Positions 1 through 8,675 of a stretch of 11,804 nt of DNA are shown piece after piece. The notes beneath the pieces were generated by a model. That model was not told where the DNA came from. It saw only the letters and a list, made by a program, of their open reading frames with translations, and did no database searches. Position numbers and translations under genes: made by a program. Source of the DNA: Flavobacterium psychrophilum (GTDB lineage Bacteria > Bacteroidota > Bacteroidia > Flavobacteriales > Flavobacteriaceae); contig CAMCBB010000056.1 in the NCBI GenBank assembly GCA_945872875.1, forward strand, positions 1 through 11,804. The letters run 5' to 3'. The stretch's first letter is position 1. Every line of letters begins with the position of its first letter.

Positions 1-1908
1 ATTGGAATTGATGATGAATTGGTTATTCCAAACACGGCACTTTCTATTTTTGAAAATGCAATTTATCCTTGGCGAGGCGAAAGTATGGGTTGGTATCGCG
101 ATGAATTAGTAAACAATGCCTATAAATTTGATTTTCCAATTCACAAACCCTATTTTGAGTTAACGGCAGAGCAAAAAGACTTGGTTTGGACTGGAAATTC
201 CTATTTTCAAGGGCTTAATGATTTCTTCAAAGAATTAGAAGAAAAAAATTATAAAATTCAAAATCGAGTAATGCTTTCGCGGTATCGCGGAAAAACCAAA
301 TGCACCACTTGTAAAGGAAAAAGACTTCGCGTGGAGGCCAATTACATTCAGGTTGGCGGAAAAACCATTTCGGATTTAGTAGATTTATCAATAAAAAAAC
401 TAATACCCTTTTTTGATGATTTACAATTATCAGAATACGACACCCAAGTTTCGAAACGATTATTAGTTGAGATTAAAAACCGATTGGCTTTTTTAAGCAA
501 TGTAGGTTTGGATTATTTGACTTTAAATAGAAATTCGGCAACACTTTCTGGAGGTGAATCACAACGAATAAATTTAGCCACTTCTTTAGGAAGTAGCTTG
601 GTTGGTTCTATGTATATTTTAGATGAACCGAGTATTGGGTTACACCCAAAAGATACCGAATTGTTGATTGATGTATTAAAAAACCTTCGAGACTTAGGCA
701 ATACAGTGATTGTTGTAGAACACGATGAAGACATCATGAAACAAGCCGATAGTATTATTGATATTGGTCCGGAAGCAGGAACCCATGGTGGAAATTTGGT
801 AGCGCAAGGAACCTATGAAGAAATACTCAAATCAGATTCTTTAACTGCAAAATACCTTAACGGAGAATTGGAAATCAAAGTTCCAAGAACCCGCAGAAAA
901 TGGGGAACCTACATTGATATTCTTGGTGCTAGAGAAAACAATCTACAAAACCTTGATGTTCGATTTCCATTAGAATGTTTAACAGTGATTACAGGAGTTT
1001 CCGGTAGCGGAAAAAGTACTTTGGTAAAGAAAATACTATTTCCAGCTATTCAAAAAAAGTTAGAAGGAGTAAGTGAAAAAGCAGGTCAATACAGCGACAT
1101 GCAAGGACATTATCATAAAATAAGACATATTGAATATGTTGATCAAAATCCAATTGGTAGAAGTTCGCGTTCCAATCCGGTGACTTATATAAAAGCCTAC
1201 GACGACATTCGAGATTTATATGCTAAAACCAAATTATCTAAGGTTCGGGGCTACCAACCGAAGCATTTTTCTTTTAATGTAGATGGAGGTCGCTGCGAAA
1301 CCTGCAAGGGAGATGGATCTATCAATGTGGAAATGGTATTTATGGCCGATGTAGAATTACCTTGCGAAACTTGTGGTGGAAAACGATTCAAAAAGGAAAT
1401 TCTGGAAGTGAATTTTGAAGATAAAAATATCGACGACATTCTAACCATGACAATTGACGATGCTATTTCATTTTTCAAAGAACACAAACAAACAAAAATT
1501 ACCCAAAAATTACAACCACTTCAAGATGTTGGTTTGGGTTATGTGCAATTGGGGCAATCTTCTTCTACCCTTTCGGGTGGTGAAGCACAACGCATCAAAT
1601 TGGCTTCCTTTTTAATTAAAGGTGCTTCCAAAGAGAAAGCCTTGTTTGTATTTGATGAACCTACAACAGGTTTGCATTTTCATGACATTAAAAAGTTATT
1701 GGCTTCCTTTGATGCTTTGATCGAAAATGGCCATTCTATATTGGTGGTTGAACACAATCTCGATTTGATAAAATGTGCCGATTGGATTATTGATTTAGGT
1801 CCTGAAGGTGGTGAAAACGGTGGTCAATTATTAGCAACTGGAACACCAGAAGAAATTACAAAAAACATGAAATCCATTACAGGAAAGTACTTGAAAAGTA
1901 AATTGTAA
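1..1908 (+). CDS. uvrA: UvrA, excinuclease ABC subunit A (3' part; 5' end outside window)
   Basis: This is the damage-recognition ATPase of UvrABC nucleotide excision repair, a cytoplasmic dimer that scans DNA and loads UvrB. The frame is open from base 1, so the TTG at 19 is an internal Leu codon and not a start. About 635 residues are visible against roughly 940 in E. coli UvrA, so about 300 N-terminal residues (first Walker A, UvrB-binding region) are missing. Counting from base 1: CxxC at 101-104; ABC signature LSGGESQR 182-189 with Walker B ending D208-E209 and switch His241 (first ATPase); second Walker A GVSGSGKST 332-340; zinc-module cysteines C432, C435, C455, C458; second signature LSGGEAQR 524-531; Walker B D552-E553; switch His585. 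Everything visible is intact. The stretch before the last Walker B (SKEKALFVFDEP) differs from the usual TLYILDEP form, so this could be a second UvrA paralog. Confidence 0.95.
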   Translation: MGIDDELVIPNTALSIFENAIYPWRGESMGWYRDELVNNAYKFDFPIHKPYFELTAEQKDLVWTGNSYFQGLNDFFKELEEKNYKIQNRVMLSRYRGKTKCTTCKGKRLRVEANYIQVGGKTISDLVDLSIKKLIPFFDDLQLSEYDTQVSKRLLVEIKNRLAFLSNVGLDYLTLNRNSATLSGGESQRINLATSLGSSLVGSMYILDEPSIGLHPKDTELLIDVLKNLRDLGNTVIVVEHDEDIMKQADSIIDIGPEAGTHGGNLVAQGTYEEILKSDSLTAKYLNGELEIKVPRTRRKWGTYIDILGARENNLQNLDVRFPLECLTVITGVSGSGKSTLVKKILFPAIQKKLEGVSEKAGQYSDMQGHYHKIRHIEYVDQNPIGRSSRSNPVTYIKAYDDIRDLYAKTKLSKVRGYQPKHFSFNVDGGRCETCKGDGSINVEMVFMADVELPCETCGGKRFKKEILEVNFEDKNIDDILTMTIDDAISFFKEHKQTKITQKLQPLQDVGLGYVQLGQSSSTLSGGEAQRIKLASFLIKGASKEKALFVFDEPTTGLHFHDIKKLLASFDALIENGHSILVVEHNLDLIKCADWIIDLGPEGGENGGQLLATGTPEEITKNMKSITGKYLKSKL

Positions 1909-1909
1909 G

Positions 1910-3100
1910 CTATTCGATTACTATTTTCTTTGTAATTCGGTTAGAACCCGATTGCAACACGCCTAAATAGATCCCTTTTGCCAAAGTAGCAACCGAAACC
2001 GATTCGATTAGTTTAGCCTCTTTAATCGATGTATTTAGAACTTCTTTTCCATTAATATCAATAATTGAAAAAGTGTATTCGGACTCAGGCAATGAACCCA
2101 AATTAATATTCAAAGTATCTTTAGTTGGATTTGGGAAAAAACTTATTCCATAATCATCAAACTTATCATTAGCCATAGCGGCTGCATTAGCTTGCGCAAA
2201 ATGTAAAGTGGCTCCAATTGCTGCCTTTGCAACTTTGTAGTTATACACCGGATCCATATTTGCTAAAAAATCAGTTGGAGTATGCTTATGAGTTGTTTCA
2301 TTGGTTTCAAAGAAACCAGTAATTACTTCGTTGTTACTTTGAAATGACATATAATCTGAAGCATACGCAAATGAAAGTAACGTATTTAAAGGAGAATATA
2401 AAGCAACACAATTAATCAACTCGTTAGTCATTGTGGCTGAAGCGGCATTGTTTGAAGAAGGATTATTGTTGGTATCGCGCTCACAAGTAATGGTGTTATT
2501 TACCATTCCAGCCACGCCCCCAACTTCATCTAAGTTAAACACCAATCGGATATTCATCTTAGGATTGGTTGCATTTACAACATTGGCAACAAAATCTTGG
2601 CTCCCTTTTAAACCATCCTCTTCACCACTAAAATTGATAAACTTAATTGAATAAGCGGTTGGAACATTTTGTAATAATCGAGCAATCTCTAATATACTTA
2701 CCACTCCACTTCCATTATCATTGGTTCCAGTTCCGCTAATAGAATCATAATGCCCACAAACAATTACAAAAATATTAGGAAAAGTGGTACCTACTTTGGT
2801 AACAATTAAATTTTTACAAACTGCTGACGAACCACTATAAGTATAGGAATCTTCTTCCATTTGAGCTGCAGTATATCCGTAACTTGAGTATTTATTTTTT
2901 AACCAATCAAGGGTGTTTTGTAATGAAGTGGTGCCTCTTCTTTTTACTCCTAATGCTTCAAACTGTGTTAAATTGGTAGTAATGTTGGATTGAGAACATT
3001 GGTTTACCACATCGGCATAAGCCTGAATAAATGATTGGCTGTACCCATTTGATATTGTAATCAAACTTACTACTAGAAAAATTATATTTTTTGGTTTCAT
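1910..3100 (-). CDS. Secreted M28-family zinc aminopeptidase with type IX secretion sorting domain
   Basis: This 396-residue protein is a predicted exported metallopeptidase. Residues 1-21 form a signal peptide (hydrophobic core IIFLVVSLITI, likely cleavage before Gln22). The M28 co-catalytic metal site looks complete: H117 in GHYDS, D128 in NDNGSG, the Glu pair E160-E161 in SGEED (general base and metal ligand), D191 in NLDEVGG and H273 in HKHTPTD. Residues about 320-396 start FFPNPTKDTLNI and end with KGIYLGVLQ and KKIVIE, a T9SS type A sorting domain. The protein should therefore cross the outer membrane by the type IX system and be released or surface-attached. ATG at 3098-3100 fits the signal peptide and the promoter 34 bp upstream. 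Its TAG stop lies 1 bp from the convergent uvrA stop. Family assignment is strong; whether it is an aminopeptidase on peptides or has another substrate is not visible. Confidence 0.93.
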   Translation of the reverse strand: MKPKNIIFLVVSLITISNGYSQSFIQAYADVVNQCSQSNITTNLTQFEALGVKRRGTTSLQNTLDWLKNKYSSYGYTAAQMEEDSYTYSGSSAVCKNLIVTKVGTTFPNIFVIVCGHYDSISGTGTNDNGSGVVSILEIARLLQNVPTAYSIKFINFSGEEDGLKGSQDFVANVVNATNPKMNIRLVFNLDEVGGVAGMVNNTITCERDTNNNPSSNNAASATMTNELINCVALYSPLNTLLSFAYASDYMSFQSNNEVITGFFETNETTHKHTPTDFLANMDPVYNYKVAKAAIGATLHFAQANAAAMANDKFDDYGISFFPNPTKDTLNINLGSLPESEYTFSIIDINGKEVLNTSIKEAKLIESVSVATLAKGIYLGVLQSGSNRITKKIVIE

Positions 3101-3134
3101 AAAAATGAAAATAATTAATTAATAAATTATTATA

Positions 3135-3163
3135 CAAAAGTAATTGAAAATTATTTTTTGAAA
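3135..3163 (-). promoter_or_regulatory. Bacteroidota-type promoter for the M28 peptidase gene
   Basis: On the minus strand TACTTTTG (3135-3142) matches the Bacteroidota -7 consensus TAnnTTTG exactly. A TTTC (3160-3163), one mismatch from the -33 TTTG box, lies 17 nt upstream. The -7 box is 34 nt from the ATG, giving a leader of about 30 nt. The -33 position overlaps the last codons of the upstream flippase gene, so the peptidase gene probably has its own transcript despite following the glycan operon on the same strand. Confidence 0.65.
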
Positions 3164-4620
3164 CTAATTTTTACTAAAAATGAACTCACTACTTTATTAA
3201 CTTCCTCTGAAATTTGTAATTTATAGTTGATGAATAAATAAAACACACTAATCATTATAGATTTCAAGCCAATATTAATTATTGGATGAAAAGAAAAATC
3301 CCAGAAATAAAACAATAAAAAACATCCTATTAATATTCCAAAAGAGTAAATTGTTTTAATCGTAAACGGATACAAATTCATTTTATTAATTACATAAAAC
3401 AATTTAATCGTATTGTAAATCATAACCGTTATTAATGTAGCAAATGCAGAGCCTTCAATTCCATATATCGGAATAAAAATCATGTTTAAGACAATCATTA
3501 AAAAAACCGTAAAAACACCAAACAATAATACGGTTCTGTAATGCTTAGTATTCACAATAATCGAGTTGTTATTGCCTAATAACACATCGTAAAATTTAGA
3601 TAATCCAATCATAAATACCACCCAAATACCGCCACTATAATCTTTTGGAATAAGCAGGTACATTTGTTTGATATTTAAGAAAATTAAAATCATAATAAAT
3701 CCACCAATTACCTGAAGATTTATTGCGCTTTTTTTATACAAATCATTCAATTCGTCGTGCTTATTTTCAGCAATTAATTTGGCCGTAATAGGAGCGACTA
3801 TTTGAGTCATCGCTCTGCTTGGAACAGCAATTACAGTTGAAATAAAAATCGCAACTCCATATAATGCATTTTCACCTACATTTAAATATTGTGCTATCAT
3901 TACTTTATCAAAATCTACCAGCATAACTGCTACACCACCCGACACAATAATAAAAAAGGAATACTGAACGATATCTTTAAGATTTTCAGGAATTACAAAT
4001 CGCAATACAGGTCTTTTCACTGAAATGGCATAGATTTTCATGGCAACAAATTGAGCGAAATAGGCCAAAGCAATTCCATAAACACAGGTCGACTTTTCTA
4101 TCCAATTAAAATGAACAGAAAAAAGCAATCCCATAACAATTAATCGAACTAATACCTCACTAATAAAGTTTCCTATAACCGATTTCATGTGCACTTTAAC
4201 CCAAGCATAAAACACCTCAAAATAAGCCATGAATAATCCAACGAAAGGAATTAACCAAAAATACGGTTTCAAGGTAGGATTTTCTTCTATCCAGCTTGCA
4301 GATATTTGATCATAAAAGAAATAAAACAACAATCCAATTGGAATAATTAATGCCAAAGGCAATACCAACATAAAAGTTAAAAATTCTTCTTTCTCTTTTT
4401 GAGTTTTATAATGTGAAAAAAATCGGATTAAAGTATTTTGAGCGCCAAATGCCATTAATGGCATCAGAATATTGGCACCAGAAAGCACGGTCATTACGAT
4501 TCCGTAATACTCTTTTTCAAGGAAATTGGTATAAAAAAACAAGGCATTAACAGCTCCAATCCCAAATCCGAAGAAAGTGATAATGGTATTTTTAATAGAT
4601 TGCGATTGAACTATTCCCAT
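3151..4620 (-). CDS. MOP-superfamily polysaccharide/oligosaccharide flippase (Wzx-like)
   Basis: This 489-residue, very hydrophobic protein has about 12-14 predicted membrane helices across its whole length and only short polar loops. It starts with a short polar segment (MGIVQSQSIKNT) and then a first helix containing FFGFGIGAVNALFFY, the usual opening of Wzx / PF01943-type flippases of the MOP exporter superfamily. Members move lipid-linked glycans from the cytoplasmic to the periplasmic face of the inner membrane. Charged residues within the membrane region (for example the LVDFDKVMIAQY segment) are typical of the family. The start lies 13 bp downstream of the glycosyltransferase stop and no TAnnTTTG box precedes it, so it should be the last gene of the operon. 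The substrate cannot be read from the sequence; a drug/metabolite MATE transporter is the less likely alternative. Confidence 0.87.
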   Translation of the reverse strand: MGIVQSQSIKNTIITFFGFGIGAVNALFFYTNFLEKEYYGIVMTVLSGANILMPLMAFGAQNTLIRFFSHYKTQKEKEEFLTFMLVLPLALIIPIGLLFYFFYDQISASWIEENPTLKPYFWLIPFVGLFMAYFEVFYAWVKVHMKSVIGNFISEVLVRLIVMGLLFSVHFNWIEKSTCVYGIALAYFAQFVAMKIYAISVKRPVLRFVIPENLKDIVQYSFFIIVSGGVAVMLVDFDKVMIAQYLNVGENALYGVAIFISTVIAVPSRAMTQIVAPITAKLIAENKHDELNDLYKKSAINLQVIGGFIMILIFLNIKQMYLLIPKDYSGGIWVVFMIGLSKFYDVLLGNNNSIIVNTKHYRTVLLFGVFTVFLMIVLNMIFIPIYGIEGSAFATLITVMIYNTIKLFYVINKMNLYPFTIKTIYSFGILIGCFLLFYFWDFSFHPIINIGLKSIMISVFYLFINYKLQISEEVNKVVSSFLVKISFKK

Positions 4621-4633
4621 TTTGGATTTGAAA

Positions 4634-5923
4634 TTAATTATTTAGAATTGAAACCAACTTTTCGGTCAAATTTTTTCTTGAATATTGCTGTAAACCAACA
4701 GGATGGACTTGCAATTTGTTTTCCAAAAATAACTCAAAATAGGCTGAAATGGTATTTTTTAATCGTTCTTTTTCCGAATAAGTAAAGAAAACTCCGGTAT
4801 TAGTAGAAGTAATTATTTCGGCAAAATCAGAATCTTTCGGACCAATAGCAATAATTGGTCGTTCGGAAACCATGTATTCAAATAGTTTACCCGGAATGAT
4901 ACTTTTGGTTTCCTCAGAATCAATCTCTATCAACAATAAAACTTGTGACTTTCTTTGGTGTTCTAGGGCTTCGGTGTGCGAAACATAACCTAAATTATTG
5001 CAATAGGCATCCAATTGAAACTCTGAAATACTTTCTAGAATTTCCTGACTTATTTTACCGATTAATTTCAGTTGAAAATGGGCTGCAAATTTTTCATTTT
5101 CTAAAACCAACTCCTGCAACACTCCCCATAATGCTTTTGGATTTCTATCAGATAAAAAGGAACCAATGTGCGCCATAGTAAACTTATCATCCAAGGTTTG
5201 TTTTGAAATATTTTCTAAATCATATCCATTTGTAATCACTTCAATTGGCTTATTGGTAAGTGCTTGAAATTCGGTTTTAGTAGTTTTACTTGTAACAATA
5301 ATAGTGTCCGCATTAGTAAGCACTTTGCTTTCTAATTGCTTGTGTTTCTTATCGGCATAAGAAGACAATTTCAAAGATTTGTGGTAACCAATGGTCGTCC
5401 ATGGATCACGAAAATCTGCAAACCATTTTACATCCAATTCTTCTTTTAATTTTAACCCAATTAAATGCAACGAATGTGGTGGTCCCGAAGTAAGAATAGT
5501 GTCAATATTATTTTCTTGAATGTATTTTTTCAAATAAACTACTGAGGGGTTAACCCAATATTTTCGTGCATCCGGAATGAATAAATTTCCACGAATCCAA
5601 AGCAATAGTTTTTCTAAAAAAGACTGCTTTTTGGCTGCAGGAATAATTCCCGAACTAATTTTTTGGGTTTGTTTCTTTGAGAAAATTCCGGCTAATTGAT
5701 ACGGTTCAAATATCTTATTTTTAAGAATAATTGCCTTATCAGAAACCTCATTTAGCAATCCTTCATCAAGTATTGGATAAGTTGGATTTTCAGGAACATA
5801 AACTATGGGTTGCACTCCAAAATCGGGCAAATATTTAACAAATTTTAACCATCGTTGCACTCCTGGCCCGCCTGCTGGTGGCCAATAATAAGTGATGATT
5901 ACTACTTTTTTAGTTTGCCCCAT
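4634..5923 (-). CDS. GT-B fold glycosyltransferase (GT4-like)
   Basis: This 429-residue cytoplasmic protein with no signal peptide probably transfers a sugar from a nucleotide-sugar donor to a glycan or lipid carrier. The N-terminal Rossmann half opens with a beta strand and Gly-rich loop (TYYWPPAGGPGVQRW, residues 11-25) and contains SGPPHS (146-151) and DFRDPW (170-175), as in Bacteroidota glycosyltransferases of this type. The C-terminal donor half begins near TNGYD (231-235) and HIGSF (252-256), with the nucleotide-sugar segment IPGKLFEYM at 343-351. E349 fits the second Glu of the GT4 EX7E motif, but the first Glu position is Ser341. The gene starts 4 bp after the YfhO stop and ends 13 bp before the flippase start, so all three are likely co-transcribed. 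The sugar and acceptor are unknown. Confidence 0.86.
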   Translation of the reverse strand: MGQTKKVVIITYYWPPAGGPGVQRWLKFVKYLPDFGVQPIVYVPENPTYPILDEGLLNEVSDKAIILKNKIFEPYQLAGIFSKKQTQKISSGIIPAAKKQSFLEKLLLWIRGNLFIPDARKYWVNPSVVYLKKYIQENNIDTILTSGPPHSLHLIGLKLKEELDVKWFADFRDPWTTIGYHKSLKLSSYADKKHKQLESKVLTNADTIIVTSKTTKTEFQALTNKPIEVITNGYDLENISKQTLDDKFTMAHIGSFLSDRNPKALWGVLQELVLENEKFAAHFQLKLIGKISQEILESISEFQLDAYCNNLGYVSHTEALEHQRKSQVLLLIEIDSEETKSIIPGKLFEYMVSERPIIAIGPKDSDFAEIITSTNTGVFFTYSEKERLKNTISAYFELFLENKLQVHPVGLQQYSRKNLTEKLVSILNN

Positions 5924-5927
5924 TTAA

Positions 5928-8369
5928 TTATTTCTTCTTTCTTTCAAAGTAGACTCCACCAGCTAAAAGCAATACCATTCCAATGGAACTTAGTAAAGCA
6001 ATGGTGCTTCCGGTTTTAACAACTTGAGGTTCAAATTTAAATTCAACCGTGTGTTTTCCAGCAGGAATATTCAATCCTCTTAGCGCATAATCTACTCTAA
6101 TGATTTCGGATTCTTTTCCATCAATGGTAGCATTCCAACCATTTTTGTAATACATTTCAGAAAATACGGCAAAACCTTCGTTTTTATTGTTTGAACTGTA
6201 TTTCAAATTATTTGGTTTATTATAAGTTAACTGAATTGTTGCTGTTGAATCTAAATTAAATGTTCTTGGCTTACCTTTAATAATTTTCCCAAATTCTTTC
6301 TCATTGATAACAACTGCATTTTTATTATCCAATTTATCCAAAGCTTTCATCTCGGAATCAGAATTGGAAACCGTTTTAATTTCTTTTACAAACCATGTAT
6401 TTCCATTAACACCTGGATTCATGCTTGCCACTTCTTCCCCTTTTTCATTAGTTTGAATGATGTATTTCACATTTAACATGTCTAATACACGCTTGTTGTT
6501 ATTGGCTATTTGGTAATCAAATAATTCTTGCATTCTTCTGGGACGCACTGCCGAGTAACCACCAATAGATTTATGAAAATATGATGCTTTGGCATTTAAA
6601 TACCCTTCAATATCGAGAACTCTATAACTAGTAGTGTCCTGCAAAATTTGTTCATCTGTTGGAGAAGCAGCAAAAGGAACATCCACTTCATGCGCACTTA
6701 CAAAATCTTTATTACTCACATAATTTTTATCCACAAAAAACAAATCGGCAACCATCAATAATCCAACTAGAATAATTGCATTTTGAGAACTAAGTTTGTT
6801 TTTAGTATAAGCCCACAATGCAATAGCCACTAATGAAATAAAGAATCCAGAACGCAAAAGATCGGCTGCGTACATGGTTTTTCTATCGGCCTTTAAGGCA
6901 TCAATAAATCCAACTCCGAAGGATTTGTCTTGACTTTGACTAAACATTTGACGCAATTGTCCGTCTAATTCTCCTGAGAAATCAAACAAACTTCTACATA
7001 AAAACAATAATACCAATAAACCAATTACGGTTGCAGCTGATTTCCACAAACTAGGCCATTGTTTTTCTTTATCGGTAGTGAAAAATGAATGTAAACCTAG
7101 TATTGCTAATACTGGAAAGCACAATTCTAAAACTACTTGAATTGATGAAACAGCTCTAAACTTATCATATAAAGGAACATAATCAATAAAGAAATCAGTT
7201 AATCCTGAGAAATTTTTTCCCCAAGAAAGAACCAAAGAAAGTAAAGCACCTATTAGAAAAACATATTTAATTTTTCTTTTATCATGATACAATCCAAGTA
7301 CAGCCAAAAAGAAAACTACGGCACCAATATAGGCCGGAGCAGCAACAATGGGTTGTGAACCCCAATAAGTTGGCGCATAAGAATCGGTAATTTGGCGGGC
7401 TTCTTCCTCGGATGCACCATATTTTAACATATAATCATAAACTGCTGAATCGTCGCTTAATTTTTCACCATTACCACCACCAAAAAGTCTTGGCGCAATA
7501 AGATTCAAACTTTCGGCAACGCCATAACTGTACTCTGTAATGTAACTTCGATCTAAAGAGGTTGATTCAGTTTTTTTAGTTCCTTCTGGGGTGATTGTTA
7601 AATCGCTTTTTCCACGTATACTGTAATCTGTATATTCCTTTGTAGCCAATAAACTTGTTGCATTGGCTCCTAATGCAAATATTAATGCTACAGCAAATGT
7701 TCCACCAACTAATGCTAACTCTTTATATTCTTTGTTTTTTATGAATTTATAGGCATAATAAATACCCATCACCAATAACAAAAACAAAAGATAATAAGTC
7801 ATTTGAAAGTGATTGGCATTAATTTCAAATGCAACCGCTAGCATGGTAAGCAATCCACCAACAACATATTTTTTCCTAAAAACCATTACAACACCTGCAA
7901 CTACCAAAGGCATGTAAGCAATGGCATGGGCTTTGGCATTGTGACCAACACCTAAAATAACTATGAGATAAGTAGAAAAACCAAATGCTAAGGCACCGAA
8001 AAAGGCTTTAAGTGGATCTATTTTAAGGACTAACATTAACCCGTAAAAACCTAAGAAATATAAAAACAAATAATCTGCAGGTCTTGGTAAAAAACGCAAT
8101 GCATCATCTAATTTTCCGATGTAATCGTGGGGATAATTGGCTCCCATTTGATAAGTTGGCATTCCGCCAAATGCAGCGTTAGTCCAATATGGTTCGGCAT
8201 GTTCAACAGCTCTAAAATCATTTTGCTCTTTGGCCATTGCAGTAAATTGAATAATATCCGATTGGTATATTTTTTTTCCTTGTAATACTGGTAAAAAATA
8301 AATTAAGGCAATTACCACAAAACCGAATAGGGCTAAAAAATGGGGATATAACTTTTGAATTTGCTTCAT
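5928..8369 (-). CDS. YfhO-family multi-pass membrane protein (GT-C-like glycosyltransferase candidate)
   Basis: This 813-residue inner-membrane protein begins with a helix at about 10-29 followed by a loop with QSD (Asp38), then W62 and GGMPT (68-72), a segment typical of the YfhO family. Asp38, in the first outward loop, is where GT-C enzymes carry their catalytic acid. Many further helices follow to about residue 530. A soluble, beta-rich region of roughly 250 residues comes next, and a final helix (IALLSSIGMVLLLAGGVYF) ends in KKK. In Firmicutes, YfhO-type proteins use polyprenyl-phosphate sugars to glycosylate lipoteichoic acid; lipoteichoic acid is absent in Bacteroidota, so the acceptor here is unknown. 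The gene sits second in the operon, 41 bp after the DUF4834-like gene and 4 bp before the glycosyltransferase. Family confidence is good; enzymatic function is inference. Confidence 0.88.
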   Translation of the reverse strand: MKQIQKLYPHFLALFGFVVIALIYFLPVLQGKKIYQSDIIQFTAMAKEQNDFRAVEHAEPYWTNAAFGGMPTYQMGANYPHDYIGKLDDALRFLPRPADYLFLYFLGFYGLMLVLKIDPLKAFFGALAFGFSTYLIVILGVGHNAKAHAIAYMPLVVAGVVMVFRKKYVVGGLLTMLAVAFEINANHFQMTYYLLFLLLVMGIYYAYKFIKNKEYKELALVGGTFAVALIFALGANATSLLATKEYTDYSIRGKSDLTITPEGTKKTESTSLDRSYITEYSYGVAESLNLIAPRLFGGGNGEKLSDDSAVYDYMLKYGASEEEARQITDSYAPTYWGSQPIVAAPAYIGAVVFFLAVLGLYHDKRKIKYVFLIGALLSLVLSWGKNFSGLTDFFIDYVPLYDKFRAVSSIQVVLELCFPVLAILGLHSFFTTDKEKQWPSLWKSAATVIGLLVLLFLCRSLFDFSGELDGQLRQMFSQSQDKSFGVGFIDALKADRKTMYAADLLRSGFFISLVAIALWAYTKNKLSSQNAIILVGLLMVADLFFVDKNYVSNKDFVSAHEVDVPFAASPTDEQILQDTTSYRVLDIEGYLNAKASYFHKSIGGYSAVRPRRMQELFDYQIANNNKRVLDMLNVKYIIQTNEKGEEVASMNPGVNGNTWFVKEIKTVSNSDSEMKALDKLDNKNAVVINEKEFGKIIKGKPRTFNLDSTATIQLTYNKPNNLKYSSNNKNEGFAVFSEMYYKNGWNATIDGKESEIIRVDYALRGLNIPAGKHTVEFKFEPQVVKTGSTIALLSSIGMVLLLAGGVYFERKKK

Positions 8370-8410
8370 TTTATTGTCAAATAATTAATTTTAGATATCA
8401 ATTCTAATCT

Positions 8411-8659
8411 TTATTCTACTTCTTCGTAATCAATATATTCACCCACATTTTTAGTTTCTTTAGGCTTATCTTCTTGTTTATTCTGCGAATGCGTATTCGC
8501 GTTTTGTTGGTATTGTTGCTGAAATTGCTCATTTGCTTTTTCAACAACTTTTCTTGCCATTAGAGGCAAAAATAATTTCACTAAAAATTTGATTACATAG
8601 TAAATAATCAAAATGATGAAAATATCTTCTATCAAAGTTCCTATGGATGCTACTTGCAT
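8411..8659 (-). CDS. Small membrane protein, DUF4834-like
   Basis: This 82-residue protein has one hydrophobic helix at about 12-33 (IFIILIIYYVIKFLVKLFLPL), a charged linker (RKVVEKANEQ), a Gln/Asn-rich stretch and an acidic end (EYIDYEEVE). This matches the architecture of the DUF4834 family of Bacteroidota small proteins; the match is from memory of the family. The function is unknown. As the first gene of the operon it may be a membrane adaptor or scaffold for the YfhO, glycosyltransferase and flippase proteins, but nothing in the sequence proves that. ATG at 8657-8659 lies 16 nt from a TAnnTTTG box, implying a very short leader of about 10 nt. Confidence 0.78.
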   Translation of the reverse strand: MQVASIGTLIEDIFIILIIYYVIKFLVKLFLPLMARKVVEKANEQFQQQYQQNANTHSQNKQEDKPKETKNVGEYIDYEEVE

Positions 8660-8675
8660 ATTTTATAAATTTTGT

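Noticed and set aside
19-21. TTG as the start codon of the left-edge UvrA gene
   Set aside because: The frame continues upstream to base 1 with Ile-Gly-Ile-Asp-Asp-Glu, and the homologous position in E. coli UvrA is about residue 290, so this is an internal Leu.
513-737. Antisense open frame inside uvrA
   Set aside because: No recognisable motif or promoter; the coding strand here carries intact ABC ATPase motifs. The same reasoning applies to antisense frames at 1251-1487, 2433-2654, 4945-5178, 9874-10208 and 11444-11638.
3110-3131. All-A/T inverted repeat (AATAATT / AATTATT, 8-nt loop) in the leader of the M28 gene
   Set aside because: Seven A-T pairs with an 8-nt loop give a very weak stem and arise easily by chance in such A/T-rich DNA.
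4600-4785. Plus-strand open frame across the flippase/glycosyltransferase junction
   Set aside because: It is antisense to two well-supported genes, has no TAnnTTTG box, and its translation resembles no protein family.
8370-8410. Possible promoter between the DUF4834-like and YfhO genes
   Set aside because: The closest box reads ATTATTTG, with the first two TAnnTTTG positions swapped; the 41-bp gap fits an operon.
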